DNA of 43,955 nucleotides from RPQK01 sp041946865 (lineage in GTDB: Bacteria > Acidobacteriota > UBA6911 > RPQK01), in NCBI GenBank assembly GCA_041946865.1, contig JBHGBF010000014.1, positions 1-43,955 of the forward strand, in the 5' to 3' direction. This document shows positions 18,162-27,750 of the stretch, in pieces (the stretch's first letter is position 1; each line of letters starts with the position of its first letter). Made by a program: the position numbers and the translations under genes. A model generated the notes under the pieces. That model was not told the DNA's origin and did no database searches. It saw only the letters and a list, made by a program, of their open reading frames with translations.

Positions 18162-18174
18162 CGGCGGTCCGCCG
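18162..18174. promoter_or_regulatory. Perfect 6-1-6 dyad in the 5' leader of the minus-strand operon
   Basis: CGGCGGTCCGCCG is a perfect inverted repeat with a single central base, located about 30 bp before the ATG of the first sialidase-like gene and downstream of the AT-rich promoter segment. It could be an operator for the divergently encoded regulator or a small mRNA hairpin. The function is inferred from position only. Confidence 0.4.
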
Positions 18175-18180
18175 AGAGTG

Positions 18181-18250
18181 TTATATCAAATATAATTAGT
18201 TTTTAAAAGTGTATTGACAACCGAGTTGAACCGTTATACAAATATCAGCC
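18181..18250. promoter_or_regulatory. AT-rich divergent promoter region with sigma-70-like elements
   Basis: This is the only strongly AT-rich intergenic stretch among the glycan genes. For the plus strand, TTGACA (18214-18219) is followed by TATACA (18235-18240, 15-bp spacing) or TACAAA (18237, 17-bp spacing); transcription would begin at or within a few bases of the regulator ATG at 18251, so the mRNA may be leaderless. For the minus strand, TTGTCA with AT-rich hexamers (TATATT, TATAAC) about 17-28 bases further gives a weaker candidate. The arms TGTAT and ATACA (18210-18240) form a loose dyad around the plus promoter, a candidate autoregulatory operator. Confidence 0.5.
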
Positions 18251-19321
18251 ATGGCAATGACAATTGAAGCGACCCCGGTGGTGCTCCGCGCCGCAAAACG
18301 CTTGGAGGCCGACATTCGAGAGAAGGGCCTCAGGTCCGGCGAGCGTTATATTTCGACCCGGGATGCGGGGAATATGTTGGGTGTCAGTCTGGTCACGGCC
18401 AATCGGGCGATGCAGCTTTTGGAACAGAAGGGCATTCTCGTCCGACGGCACAGCTCCGGCACATACGTCGGGCCGAAGGCGGAGGCGCCGGCGCTCAAGG
18501 CGATTCAGGCCGTCCAGGTTTTCGTTCCAGCGCAGCTGGTTCATGTGGCCTCTTTGCCCCTGGAGCTCATGCTGCGGGTACTGGAGAGGCAGATGGAGGG
18601 CCAGGCGATCCAGTGTCACGTCTTTCCGGCCAATGAGAGCCTGGAGTATATCCGACAGACTCTGGGCCGCGGATTGGAAGACGGGTCACTGGCTGGCGCG
18701 CTGGTAGTTTCGGGTACCCGTGGAATATACAAATACATAATTGAGAACGGCTTTCCGGCAGTGGTCCTGGGGACACCCGACCCCGACTTGGACTCGATTC
18801 CCTTCTTGGATGCCGACTACCGGCAGGCGGGGCGCATTCTGGTGGAGCGGTTGGCGGCGCGTGGGCACCGGCGTTTTGGGGTGATTGTCGGCGCGGAAGG
18901 ACGCCCCGGCACGCACCAATTCTACGATGGGGTGATGGAAGCGATCACACAGGCGGCGCTGCCCCCCTCGGCCGTCACCCTGCGGTTCGAGACCGGGGAT
19001 CTCGACGCTGTCCGGGCGCACCTGCAGAGCCTGTTGGAGACGCCGGACCGCCCGACCGCGTTGGTCGCACAAGGCTACCCGCCGGCCCGACTGGCTGCTT
19101 CGGCTGCCTGTGATCTGGGCATTTCCGTCCCGGACGCGCTGGAGATCGGCTGTTTCGTGTTCGTGAGTCCGGAGGGCGAAAAGCGGCCGTTCCTTCACGC
19201 CCGACCGCAACTCCCGTTTGAGCAGATCGTGGGCAAATTGGCTGGCTTCCTGAAACAGGCCGCGAAGCGGGAGGCTTTGGAAAATCAGAAGTTCCTGTTG
19301 CCGGTCGAGTTGTCGGAGTAG
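18251..19321 (+). CDS. GntR-type HTH plus LacI-like sugar-binding transcription regulator
   Basis: 356 residues. The N-terminal 70 or so residues form a winged helix of the GntR type, with LRSGERYISTRDAGNMLGVS, VTANRAMQLLEQKG and the wing RRHSSGTYVG. The rest is a periplasmic-binding-protein/LacI-type effector domain, recognisable by VVSGTRGIYKYI, FPAVVLGTPD, DYRQAGRILVERLAARGHRRFGVI and the ALVAQGYPPARLA segment. Proteins with this layout (AraR-like) are usually repressors released by a sugar. It lies divergently from the minus-strand operon and directly upstream of the TonB receptor gene, so it is the natural candidate for local control. No ribosome-binding site is visible before ATG 18251; ATG 18257 is an alternative. 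Confidence 0.9.
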   Translation: MAMTIEATPVVLRAAKRLEADIREKGLRSGERYISTRDAGNMLGVSLVTANRAMQLLEQKGILVRRHSSGTYVGPKAEAPALKAIQAVQVFVPAQLVHVASLPLELMLRVLERQMEGQAIQCHVFPANESLEYIRQTLGRGLEDGSLAGALVVSGTRGIYKYIIENGFPAVVLGTPDPDLDSIPFLDADYRQAGRILVERLAARGHRRFGVIVGAEGRPGTHQFYDGVMEAITQAALPPSAVTLRFETGDLDAVRAHLQSLLETPDRPTALVAQGYPPARLAASAACDLGISVPDALEIGCFVFVSPEGEKRPFLHARPQLPFEQIVGKLAGFLKQAAKREALENQKFLLPVELSE

Positions 19322-19415
19322 CCGAGCAACAGACGAAGCGGTGGAAAGACAAGTTGGTTGACAGACCACCGTAACGAGGTTCGTTGTTTTTCTTTTTGGG
19401 ATGGAGGAGGCAGAT

Positions 19416-22400
19416 ATGAGCACTGGGCATGGAAGGCCTTGGTTGTGTCGTTTATCAGGTCTCGTCCTGATTGCGGCACTTCTTCTCTGGGCAGGCGGCT
19501 TATACGGTCAGGAGCGAACTGCTCGCATTTACGGCAAGGTGACGGATGCCACAGGCGGCGTAGTTCCAGGCGCGCAGGTCGTATTGACCAACACCGAGAC
19601 CGGGGTAAGAACGACTTTACTGACGAGCGATACGGGGATGTACAACGCCCCCAGGGTCTTCACCGGACCGTATCAGATTGAGGCCGAGATGACGGGCTTC
19701 AAGAAGTTCGTTAGAGCCGGTCTGCTGCTCCTTCCCGGAGATACCCTGGAGATCAACATCCCGCTGCAGGTCGGAGAAGTCAGCGATGTGATCACGGTTC
19801 AGGAACAGAGCCCACTGGTCGACACCTCAACAGGCGTGACGAAGGATTCACTCGAGCTGAAGCTGGTCGAGAACCTGCCGCTGGGTTCCAGAAGCTCGGC
19901 CCAACTACTGCGCATCATCCCTGGTGCCGTGAAGATGTACAACGGCGATTACACGATCGGGGGTCTGGATTCCGGCAAAATGGGCTGGAGCATGGATGGG
20001 ACGAACGCGCAGGACAACTATGACTCCAGAGCAACTCACACACCCCCTCCCGACTCCTTGCGGGAGTTCACGGCGACCAACAGCTACTCTGCCGAATACG
20101 GCAACACCGGTGGCGCGGCTGTTCTGATGACAACCAAAAGCGGGACCAACAGATTCCACGGGTCGGTCTACGACTACTTCAGGAGTGAGAACCTGAATGC
20201 CAACTCATTCCAGAACAACTATTACGGGAGGAAGAAATCCGAGTCGAAGTACCATCAGCTGGGCTTCACAGCGGGGGGGCCCATCTTCCTTCCGTGGTTG
20301 TACGACGGGCGGGGGACAAAAGCTTCTTCTTCATCAACTATCAGAACATCAAGCAGCCCAACTCCCCTTACAACAACGGCCAGGGCGGATTGACGGCCGC
20401 CGAGCTGGCGGGAGATTTCTCGCAGTCAAAGGTAAAGCCCGTCGTAACAGCCTCGGCGGCCAACGCGGCGAACTCACCGTTCGCGGGGATGGCCGGGCAA
20501 ACGATCACGAATCTCGCGCCCTACCTGGACCCCGCCGCCGTTAAGATCTACAAGTACTTCAAGTTCCCGATCGTCCAGAACAGCGGCGATTTCGGGTACG
20601 TTCCGGCGACGGCAAACCTCAATCAGCCAACCTGGACTCTCAGGGGTGACCATACTGTTGGGGAGAAGAACACACTTTCCTTCAGTTTCTTCTACCAGTA
20701 CGACGATAACACGCCCCGTTATCTGAACTGGTCCTCGATGATGTTATCGCGGAAGGCGGGGATGAAGAGCCAGCACTATACCTTACAAGACGTCTGGACT
20801 CTCAGCCCTCAACTTGTGAACTCGATCGTGTTTGGATATCACCGTACCTACCAGTTCACCGGGATGGTGCGGGAAGGGTTCAACTTCTCGGACATGGGGA
20901 CAGGGTATCCGGCGCCCGACCCGCTGGCGGGATTCTCGTACCGCGCGCCCGGCGAGCAGTTCGGTCCTTCCCGGTTCAGTCTGATCGACACCGGGGTCTC
21001 ACGTGAAGTCCGCTGGACGTCCGAAGCGCGGGACACGGTCTCGTACACGAGGGGCAGTCACTATTTCAAGATGGGCGCGATGTACGGCAGGAACATCTAT
21101 ATTGCGAAGAGCGTGGCTTCGCCTCTTTACGTGGCCTCCGGGACTTTCCTGACTAATGCAGCCGCCGAGTTTCTTGTCGGGTGGCCGGGCTCCGGCAACT
21201 GGACGGAACCGCCCTACTACCCAATCGCCAAGCCGATCGTCTTCACCTTTTTCCAGGATGACTGGAAGATTACGCCCCGGCTGGCACTCAACCTCGGAGT
21301 CAGGTGGGAACCGTCCTATTGGGGCTATAAGATGAACGACCGTTCGCTCCTCTTTTTCCCCGGGGCGCAGTCGACTCGATACCCTAATTTCCCGTCGGGT
21401 CTCCTTACGGTTGGTGACTCCGGTTATCCGGGAAGGAGCGGGGCAGAGGACGACCTGAACAATTTTGCTCCGCGTCTCGGCGTGGCTTACCGACTGGACG
21501 ATCAGGGCAAGCGTGTGATCCGCGGCGCCTGGGGCCTCTTCTACAATGTCGTGACCAGTGCGATCTTTGACGGATACCAGGGCGTCGCCGCTTTCCCGTT
21601 CAATCACTCGTACAGCACGAAGTTCGATCACGGCTACCCCGGCGTCGGGGAATGGCTCGACTGGTTCCCCTATGAGCTTGGCTCCAATTCACCCGACCTC
21701 GGTTCTCCTGCCGATCCCACAAAAGCCGTCTTCAACCCGAGAACCGCCTATGGCGCAATGCGCCCAGGTGACAGAGTCGGCTATATCCAGCAGTGGAACC
21801 TCACGTACGAAGACGAATTTCGTCCGGGCTGGATGGCCAGCGTTTCTTATCAGGGCCACCACGGCCACGGTTTGGGTTTGAGGATGTTCTGGAACCTGCC
21901 CGAAATCACAGGAGCGACTGACACATGGGATGCCGCGAATATGGCAGACCGCCGGCCCGACCAGCGTTACCGCTATTTCGACATGAACTACTGGACGCCG
22001 GAAGTTGGCGATTCCAACTGGAGCGCTCTGAATTTGAAAGTGACGGCTCGGAGGTCGAACTTCCGTATGATGAGCTGGTACACCCTGGCCCGCACGCGAA
22101 GCCACCTGGACGGCACCTGGTGGTATCACCGGCGGGGCAACCCGAACGACATCAGCTTCGATTACGGACCGCCGAGCCATTCCCGGGTGCACAACCTGAT
22201 GCTGACGCCTTCGTGGGACCTGCCCGTCTTCCGCGAACGCAAGGATATCGTGGGCAAGCTGCTCGGAGGCTGGACGGCCACCATGGTCTTCAACATCCAG
22301 GACGGCCAGCCGGTCGATCTTCAAGCGACAACGTCCAACAAGAGCTATCAGTGCTCTGCCTGCTTTATGCGGCCGAACTATAGCGGCGGCTCGATGTACC

Positions 22401-22738
22401 TCGACAACTGGCTGAACAGCGCGAGCTTGACCTACGTCAATGCCGCAGCCTTTACGCAGCCGGACCCGGGGACCTACGGAACAGTGCATGCCAATCCGTT
22501 GAAGTGGCCCTATACGAAGAACGTCGACATGTCTCTGATGAAGAGCTTCCGGCTGGGCTTTTACGGGGAAGATACGAAGTTCACCCTGCGAGCCGATTTT
22601 TTCAACTTCTTCAACTGGACCAATTGGGTGGCGCCAGGGAACGGCGTTGTCCTGGCCACCGCTTCAACCATGAACATGACAAGTTACTGGACAGCGGCAC
22701 CGAGGACCATGCAGGTGGGAGGCGTCATCAGCTGGTAG
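19416..22738 (+). CDS. SusC-like TonB-dependent receptor with one frameshift
   Basis: About 1107 residues if the frame is restored. ATG 19416 is chosen because GGAGGAGG (19403-19410) sits just upstream; ATG 19401 overlaps that site. A signal peptide (RLSGLVLIAALLLWAGGLYG) is followed by a carboxypeptidase-regulatory-like domain (RIYGKVTDATGGVVPGAQV), a TonB plug region (to about 230) and a long beta-barrel ending in GGVISW. This is the Acidobacteriota OAR/SusC-like receptor type that imports oligosaccharides or other large ligands. The frame breaks in the five-G tract at 20311-20315: one additional G would join YDGRG to DKSFFFINYQ. This could be a true mutation or an assembly error. It is transcribed with or near the regulator gene (95-bp gap). 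Confidence 0.85.
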
Positions 22739-22752
22739 GTGTTCCCTTCGCT

Positions 22753-22781
22753 GGGCGGGAGTCTCACAGGGATTCCCGCCC
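22753..22781 (+). terminator. Hairpin after the TonB receptor gene, possible terminator
   Basis: GGGCGGGA (22753-22760) and TCCCGCCC (22774-22781) form a perfect 8-bp stem with a 13-base loop, beginning 15 bp after the TonB receptor stop codon. There is no U-tract after it, so it may be a weak terminator or mRNA-stabilising structure instead. Confidence 0.45.
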
Positions 22782-22793
22782 GGTTCTGCTGTC

Positions 22794-22891
22794 CCGGTTT
22801 GTAGTTCCGCCTTCAGGCGGGCAGTTGAGTTGAAGATCAGACGAGAGTTGAGCGTAGGGACTTTCCGCCTGAAGGCGGAACTACAAACCGG
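22794..22891. repeat. REPIN-like perfect 27-bp inverted repeat
   Basis: Positions 22794-22820 and 22865-22891 are exact reverse complements (27 of 27), separated by 44 bp. Each arm holds its own small palindrome, CCGCCTTCAGGCGG or its complement. Two inverted REP units of this form are the layout of a REPIN, a non-autonomous element mobilised by RAYT transposases. No RAYT gene is in the window. It lies between the TonB receptor and the sulfatase genes. Confidence 0.75.
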
Positions 22892-22909
22892 ATTAACAAG
22901 AGGCGCGGC

Positions 22910-24454
22910 ATGAGCCGAGTAATCTCCCGTCGTCCTTTTTTGAGTGTCCTTGGCGGTGGCGCTGTAACGAGCGTCCTCGCATCCGCAGCTCGGCCGGTGA
23001 CGACCAGACCGCAAAACATCGTCATCATCTACGCCGACGACCTCGGCTACGGGGACGTCAGCTGCTACGGCGCTACCCGGATCAGAACGCCTCATGTCGA
23101 CCAGTTTGCGGCGCAGGCAAGGCGCTTCACCAACGCGCACGCCGCTTCGGCCACGTGCACTCCTTCGCGTTATTCACTCCTTACCGGCGAATACGCCTGG
23201 CGAAGGCCCGGAACCGGCGTTTTGCCCGGCGACGCGCGCCTGATTATCGAGCCCGGACGCACCACATTGCCTTCAATCCTGCGTCGGGCGGGCTACACGA
23301 CCGGGGCCGTCGGTAAGTGGCACTTGGGTCTGGGGGAGGGGAATCTCGACTGGAACGGGGAAATCAAGCCGGGGCCGCTCGAGGTCGGTTTTGACTACGC
23401 CTTTATCCTGCCGGCAACCGGGGATCGCGTTCCGTGTGTGTACGTCGAGAATCACCGGGTTCTCGGGTTGGATCCCGCCGATCCCATACAGGTCAGTTAT
23501 AGGGAGCCGGTCGGCAACGAGCCGACCGGGAAGGACCATCCCGAACTGCTCAGGATGGGGCTCAGCGACGGTCACGACCAGACGATTGTGAACGGCATCA
23601 GCCGGATCGGCTACATGTCCGGGGGAAAAGCGGCCCGATGGGTCGATGAGCAGATTGCAGACACCATCACCAGAAAGGCCGTGGAGTTTATCGAACGCAA
23701 TCAGGCTCGCCCCTTCTTCCTGTACTTCTCGACACACGATATTCATGTGCCCCGTGTTCCTCACCCGCGGTTCGCCGGGAAGAGTCTTTTGGGCGTGCGG
23801 GGCGACGTCATTCTCGAGTTCGACTGGTCGGTCGGTCAGATACTCCAGGCTCTCGACCGATACCGGCTGGCCGGTGACACCCTGGTCATCGTCACGAGCG
23901 ACAACGGCCCAGTTGTAGACGACGGCTATGCTGACTTGGCCAGGGAAAAGCTGTGTGGTCACCGGCCCGCCGGGCCTTTGCGGGGTGGGAAATACAGCGC
24001 CTTCGATGGAGGCACGCGCGTTCCTTTCATCGTCCGCTGGCCGGGACACGTTAGACCGGGGGAATCCGACGCCCTGGTTTCGCAGATCGACTTCCTCTCG
24101 TCTTTTGCCTCGCTGAGTGGTCAGCGGTTGGATGAAGCTGACGGCCCCGACAGCTTCAACGTCTTGCCGGCGCTTCTCGGTCAAAGCGAGAAAGGGCGCG
24201 AGCATCTGGTTGAGCATGCCCGGGCGCTCTCGTTGATCAGCGGGGAGTGGAAGTACATTGAACCCGGGAACGGACCGAAATATCACGCCAAGACGAACAC
24301 GGAAATGGGGTGTGATACAGTCCCTCAACTCTACCACTTGCGGGCCGATCTGGGTGAGAAGAACAACGTCGCCGACAAGCATCCGGACAAGGTGCGCATC
24401 TTTGCCGAGCTGCTGGACAAAATCAGGCGGCAAGGCGGATCGCGACCTCGTTAG
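22910..24454 (+). CDS. Exported sulfatase (formylglycine-dependent, Cys type)
   Basis: 514 residues. The N-terminus (RRPFLSVLGGGAVTSVLASAA) is a probable Tat signal. The alkaline-phosphatase-fold sulfatase domain begins NIVIIYADDLGYGD (metal ligands D43 D44). C83 in CTPSRYSLLTG is the residue oxidised to formylglycine, with R87 in the consensus C-x-P-x-R. GKWHLG and VTSDNGPVVDD are further active-site segments, and the C-terminal portion ends with PQLYHLRADLGEKNN. It removes sulfate esters from a glycan or related molecule. No maturase (FGE or anSME) is encoded in the window, so activation must rely on one elsewhere. It follows the TonB receptor, typical of loci for sulfated glycans. Confidence 0.9.
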   Translation: MSRVISRRPFLSVLGGGAVTSVLASAARPVTTRPQNIVIIYADDLGYGDVSCYGATRIRTPHVDQFAAQARRFTNAHAASATCTPSRYSLLTGEYAWRRPGTGVLPGDARLIIEPGRTTLPSILRRAGYTTGAVGKWHLGLGEGNLDWNGEIKPGPLEVGFDYAFILPATGDRVPCVYVENHRVLGLDPADPIQVSYREPVGNEPTGKDHPELLRMGLSDGHDQTIVNGISRIGYMSGGKAARWVDEQIADTITRKAVEFIERNQARPFFLYFSTHDIHVPRVPHPRFAGKSLLGVRGDVILEFDWSVGQILQALDRYRLAGDTLVIVTSDNGPVVDDGYADLAREKLCGHRPAGPLRGGKYSAFDGGTRVPFIVRWPGHVRPGESDALVSQIDFLSSFASLSGQRLDEADGPDSFNVLPALLGQSEKGREHLVEHARALSLISGEWKYIEPGNGPKYHAKTNTEMGCDTVPQLYHLRADLGEKNNVADKHPDKVRIFAELLDKIRRQGGSRPR

Positions 24455-24486
24455 GTGCTGTTAGAATAGCCGACCACGAGAGCTTT

Positions 24487-26118
24487 ATGAGAACAACGTG
24501 GTGCCAAGTGAGCTGCGGTTTAATCGGGGTTGTGCTATGCATTTTCCTCCTGAGTTTGCCCCTGCTTGCGCAGAAGAAGAAACCCGAAGAATCGACCGAT
24601 TACTATAAGAAGTGGCTGGATGAGGATGTCGTTTACATCATCTCGTCGGAAGAGCGTGCTGTATTCGAGAAGCTGACCACCGACGATGAGAAAGACGCCT
24701 TCATGGAACAGTTCTGGCGGCGCCGGGATCCTGACCCGCGAACCGCCGAGAATGAATTCAAGGAAGAGCACTACCGGCGCATCCAGTACGCCAACGAGAG
24801 ACTCACGTCAGGCAAACCCGGGTGGCGGACGGACCGAGGCCGCACCTATATTCGATTCGGCCCTCCCGATCAGCTGGAGAGCAATTCCGGCGGTCCTTAC
24901 ATCCGCAAGCCCTGGGAAGGGGGAGGAGTTACGTCCACCTATCCGTTCGAGGTCTGGTGGTATCGCGATTTGCCTGGAGTCGGCGGCGATGTCGAGCTCG
25001 AGTTCGTCGATTCGACCATGACAGGGGACTACCATCTGGCCATGGACGGGGAGGAAAAAGATGCTTTCTTCTATGTGGCCGGCATCGGCCTCACCGCAGA
25101 CGAGGAAAAGGGCCTCTCGTCGAAAGCTGACCGGGTGCAATATCGGTTTTGGGGTAATCCGGACAATTTCGAACTGAATCCGGACAAGATCAGGTTTCGT
25201 TACCGCCGGATCCAGGACCAGGTTTGGTACAAGTTCGGCCAGCTCGTCAGCCTTTCCAAGCCGCCTCAGCTGGAAAACCCCAAGCTGAAGGAGCTCGTCG
25301 AAGCCCGGGTTTTCTATCCCGAAGACTTGCCCGTTCAGGTTGATTCTTCCTATCTCCGCCTTGATGAAAGCCAGTACATCGTTCCGATTTCTCTCAAAAT
25401 CCAGAACAAAGATCTGACCTACACGAACGCCCCTCCTGACCGCCAGACCGCGGAGGTCTCCCTGTACCTCAAGGTGGCGGACATCCAGGGCCGGGTTTAC
25501 TACGAGTTCGATGACTCCATTTTCTCGAATTACGCGGCCGCCGAATTCGCCCGCCACAATGACCAGTACTCGGTTTATCAGCGAATGTTGCGCCTTCCGC
25601 CCGGCCGGTACAAAGCCGAGCTCGTCGTGCAACACGAGAAAGGGAAGAAGATCGGGCAACGAAGCTTCGGTTTCTTGCTCCCGGATGTCGACACAACTCG
25701 TCTGGCGATTACGCCGCCCATCGTCGCGAGTTACCTGACCCGTCTGGCCCCCGCCCCGACGGAGATGATGCCGTTCGTCATCGGCAACGAGAAGGTGGTG
25801 CCGTCGTTTGGTCAGGCCTTCAAGCCTAAGGACCGGCCGGGCGTCTACTTTCACGCCTACGGCTTTGAGGTCGACCAGACAACCATGGAGCCGGATATCG
25901 CCGTCAGGATGGACATCTCCGACCAGTCGGGCAAGGTGCTGAACCATTTCGAAGGAGACGGGCGCAGGTTTTTTGTGGCGAACCGGCTGGTTGTGGCGCA
26001 AGGACTGCCGCTCACGAACCTGGCTCCGGGAAGGTACACACTCAAGATCTCCATCGAGGACCGGATAAAGAGAGCCAAGGCGGCCACGTCGACCGACTTC
26101 ACTGTGGCCGGGGAGTGA
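24487..26118 (+). CDS. GWxTD-domain secreted protein
   Basis: 543 residues with an N-terminal signal (CGLIGVVLCIFLLSLPLLAQ). The GWxTD domain spans about 38-150: KKWLDEDVVYIISSEER, then EQFWRRRDPDP, the signature GWRTD at 112-116, and GRTYIRFGPPD. Further beta-rich repeats follow, ending in a module with PGRYTLKISIEDR. The domain is strongly associated with Acidobacteriota and related phyla. Its function is unknown; it is often in secreted or periplasmic proteins. The gene follows the sulfatase by 32 bp and may be cotranscribed, but nothing links it mechanistically to glycan use. ATG 24487 gives the signal peptide at the right distance. Confidence 0.85.
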   Translation: MRTTWCQVSCGLIGVVLCIFLLSLPLLAQKKKPEESTDYYKKWLDEDVVYIISSEERAVFEKLTTDDEKDAFMEQFWRRRDPDPRTAENEFKEEHYRRIQYANERLTSGKPGWRTDRGRTYIRFGPPDQLESNSGGPYIRKPWEGGGVTSTYPFEVWWYRDLPGVGGDVELEFVDSTMTGDYHLAMDGEEKDAFFYVAGIGLTADEEKGLSSKADRVQYRFWGNPDNFELNPDKIRFRYRRIQDQVWYKFGQLVSLSKPPQLENPKLKELVEARVFYPEDLPVQVDSSYLRLDESQYIVPISLKIQNKDLTYTNAPPDRQTAEVSLYLKVADIQGRVYYEFDDSIFSNYAAAEFARHNDQYSVYQRMLRLPPGRYKAELVVQHEKGKKIGQRSFGFLLPDVDTTRLAITPPIVASYLTRLAPAPTEMMPFVIGNEKVVPSFGQAFKPKDRPGVYFHAYGFEVDQTTMEPDIAVRMDISDQSGKVLNHFEGDGRRFFVANRLVVAQGLPLTNLAPGRYTLKISIEDRIKRAKAATSTDFTVAGE

Positions 26119-26204
26119 GGGTGTGAAAGGAGAGCCAAATGCGGAAATCGACGCCCGAAACGTCGGGTGAAGAGGCAAGCAGGCCGGACGGCGGCCAGGC
26201 CTGG

Positions 26205-26319
26205 AGGTCCATAGGACCGACACGTTTGTAGAAACCGGACATCAACGGGTACCGAGGTCCGTAGGACCTCGAGCTGAGTTTCCGTCTGGTTTCTATAAAC
26301 GTGCCGGTCCTACGGACCT
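26205..26319. repeat. Long imperfect inverted repeat with nested palindromes
   Basis: Positions 26205-26240 and 26284-26319 form a 36-bp inverted repeat with four mismatches. Each arm contains a GGTCCxTAGGACC-type or GGTCCTACGGACC palindrome, and a third copy (GAGGTCCGTAGGACCTC, 26254-26270) sits in the loop. It fills most of the 267-bp gap between the GWxTD gene and the Gfo/Idh/MocA gene. It is a small non-autonomous repeat of a different family from the one at 22794, and can also form a large hairpin in RNA. Confidence 0.75.
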
Positions 26320-26385
26320 GAGAACAGATGTGGTCACCCGCAGGCTGATCTTTACAGTTGGTCTCAAGTGAAAGGATAGAAAGCG

Positions 26386-27738
26386 ATGATGCCTCGCCGT
26401 CAGTTCCTGAAGCAAGCTGCCGTTGTCACTGGCCCCCTGTGGGCGGGTGCCTCTCGCTCCTGGGCCGGGGCTAACGACCGCGTCCGGATCGCCGTCGTCG
26501 GAATTCACGGGATGGGTCAGAATCACATCAAGGAATATTCGGCTCTCCCTAACGTCGAGGTTGCGGCGCTGTGCGACGTGGACGAGAACCTGTTCGAGGA
26601 AGTGATTGCCAAGCATTTTACCAAGGCGAACCGGCCGCGTCCGCAGACTTACACCGACATCCGGAAGCTGCTCGAGAACAAGGAAATCGACGCGATCTCG
26701 GTGGTCACGCCGAATCACTGGCACTCGCTCGCCGCCATCTGGGGGATTCAGGCGGGCAAGCACGTGTCGGTCGAAAAGCCGTGCTGCCACAATTTTTACG
26801 AGGGGCGGAAGCTGGTCGAGGCGGCGCGAAAGTACAAGGTCCTCGTCCAGGACGGCGCGGAACAGCGGGACAACCCGTGCGCCCAATCGATGGCGAAGTT
26901 TCTCGAGGAAGGGGGCCTGGGCGAGGTCTACATGGCCAAGGGGTTGTGCTACAAGTGGCGCAACACGATTGGGCACCTCGAGGACGAGCCGGCGCCCAAG
27001 GGCGTCCACTACGACCTGTGGCTCGGCCCGGCGCCCGCAAGGCCCTTCAACCGGAATCGCTTCCACTACAACTGGCACTGGAACTGGGACTACGGCAACG
27101 GCGACATGGGCAACCAGGGCGTGCACGAGATGGACATCGCGCGTTGGGGCCTGGGCGTGACGCTTCCGACCAAGATCTGGGCGGTCGGCGCTCACGTCAT
27201 GTTTGCTGACGATCAGCAGACGCCGAATATTCTGACGACGATCTTCGAGTTTTTGAACCCGAATGGGGCGGGCGACAAGAAGAAGATCCTCCAGTTTGAA
27301 GTGCGCCACTGGATCAGCAACGGCGAGGATCCACTGTGGATGAAGAAGTCCGACACGAGTGGCTACATGGCGACAAGCGCGGGAAACACGGTAGGAAACT
27401 TGTTCTTCGGCTCGAAGGGTTACATGGCTAAGGACGTTGACCAGTGGCGAACGTACATGGGAGAAAAACGCGAGCCGGGACCGACCGGCCAGGGCCTGGG
27501 GAACCACTACGAGATGTTCGTTAGTGCCGTCCGCGACCCGAAGCCTGAGACCTTCAACCGGAGCATCGAGGAAGGCTTCTATTCGTGTGCCCTGGTCCAC
27601 CTCGGCAACATCTCCTACCGGCTCGGACGCAGCCTGGAATTCGATCCGGTCAAGATGAACTTTCCCCACGACGAGGAGGCCAACCGCATGCTGACGCGCG
27701 AGTATCGGGCGCCTTTCGTGGTCCCCGAATCCGTCTGA
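26386..27738 (+). CDS. Tat-exported Gfo/Idh/MocA-family oxidoreductase (second)
   Basis: 450 residues from ATG 26386, with AAGGA ten bases upstream (ATG 26389 is an adjacent alternative). The twin-arginine signal is RRQFLK at 4-9. The Rossmann motif is VVGIHGMG at about 37-44, the segment NHWHS is near 110-114, and the catalytic-type EKP is at 130-132. HYDLWLGPAPARPFNRNRFHYNWHWNWDYGNG is characteristic of the exported Planctomycetota/Acidobacteriota subgroup; only short parts are quoted here as key positions, residues about 208-235. It is distinct from the minus-strand paralogue. It starts a tightly packed plus-strand run with the ThuA-like gene 12 bp downstream. Confidence 0.9.
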   Translation: MMPRRQFLKQAAVVTGPLWAGASRSWAGANDRVRIAVVGIHGMGQNHIKEYSALPNVEVAALCDVDENLFEEVIAKHFTKANRPRPQTYTDIRKLLENKEIDAISVVTPNHWHSLAAIWGIQAGKHVSVEKPCCHNFYEGRKLVEAARKYKVLVQDGAEQRDNPCAQSMAKFLEEGGLGEVYMAKGLCYKWRNTIGHLEDEPAPKGVHYDLWLGPAPARPFNRNRFHYNWHWNWDYGNGDMGNQGVHEMDIARWGLGVTLPTKIWAVGAHVMFADDQQTPNILTTIFEFLNPNGAGDKKKILQFEVRHWISNGEDPLWMKKSDTSGYMATSAGNTVGNLFFGSKGYMAKDVDQWRTYMGEKREPGPTGQGLGNHYEMFVSAVRDPKPETFNRSIEEGFYSCALVHLGNISYRLGRSLEFDPVKMNFPHDEEANRMLTREYRAPFVVPESV

Positions 27739-27750
27739 CAGGAGCGGTAG

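Noticed and set aside
19322..19400. TTGACA-containing promoter for the TonB receptor gene
   Set aside because: TTGACA is present near 19358 but no acceptable -10 element follows at 16-18 bp, so it was not called.
20311..20315. Phase variation of the TonB receptor by G-tract slippage
   Set aside because: Five G is short for phase-variable tracts, and similar indels in other genes of the window make assembly error or decay more likely.
24808..26223. Minus-strand open frame of 471 codons opposite the GWxTD gene
   Set aside because: The plus strand encodes a clear GWxTD protein and the minus-strand translation is compositionally biased with no family match.
26293..27669. Minus-strand open frame of 458 codons opposite the second Gfo/Idh/MocA gene
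   Set aside because: Antisense shadow of a strongly recognisable oxidoreductase.
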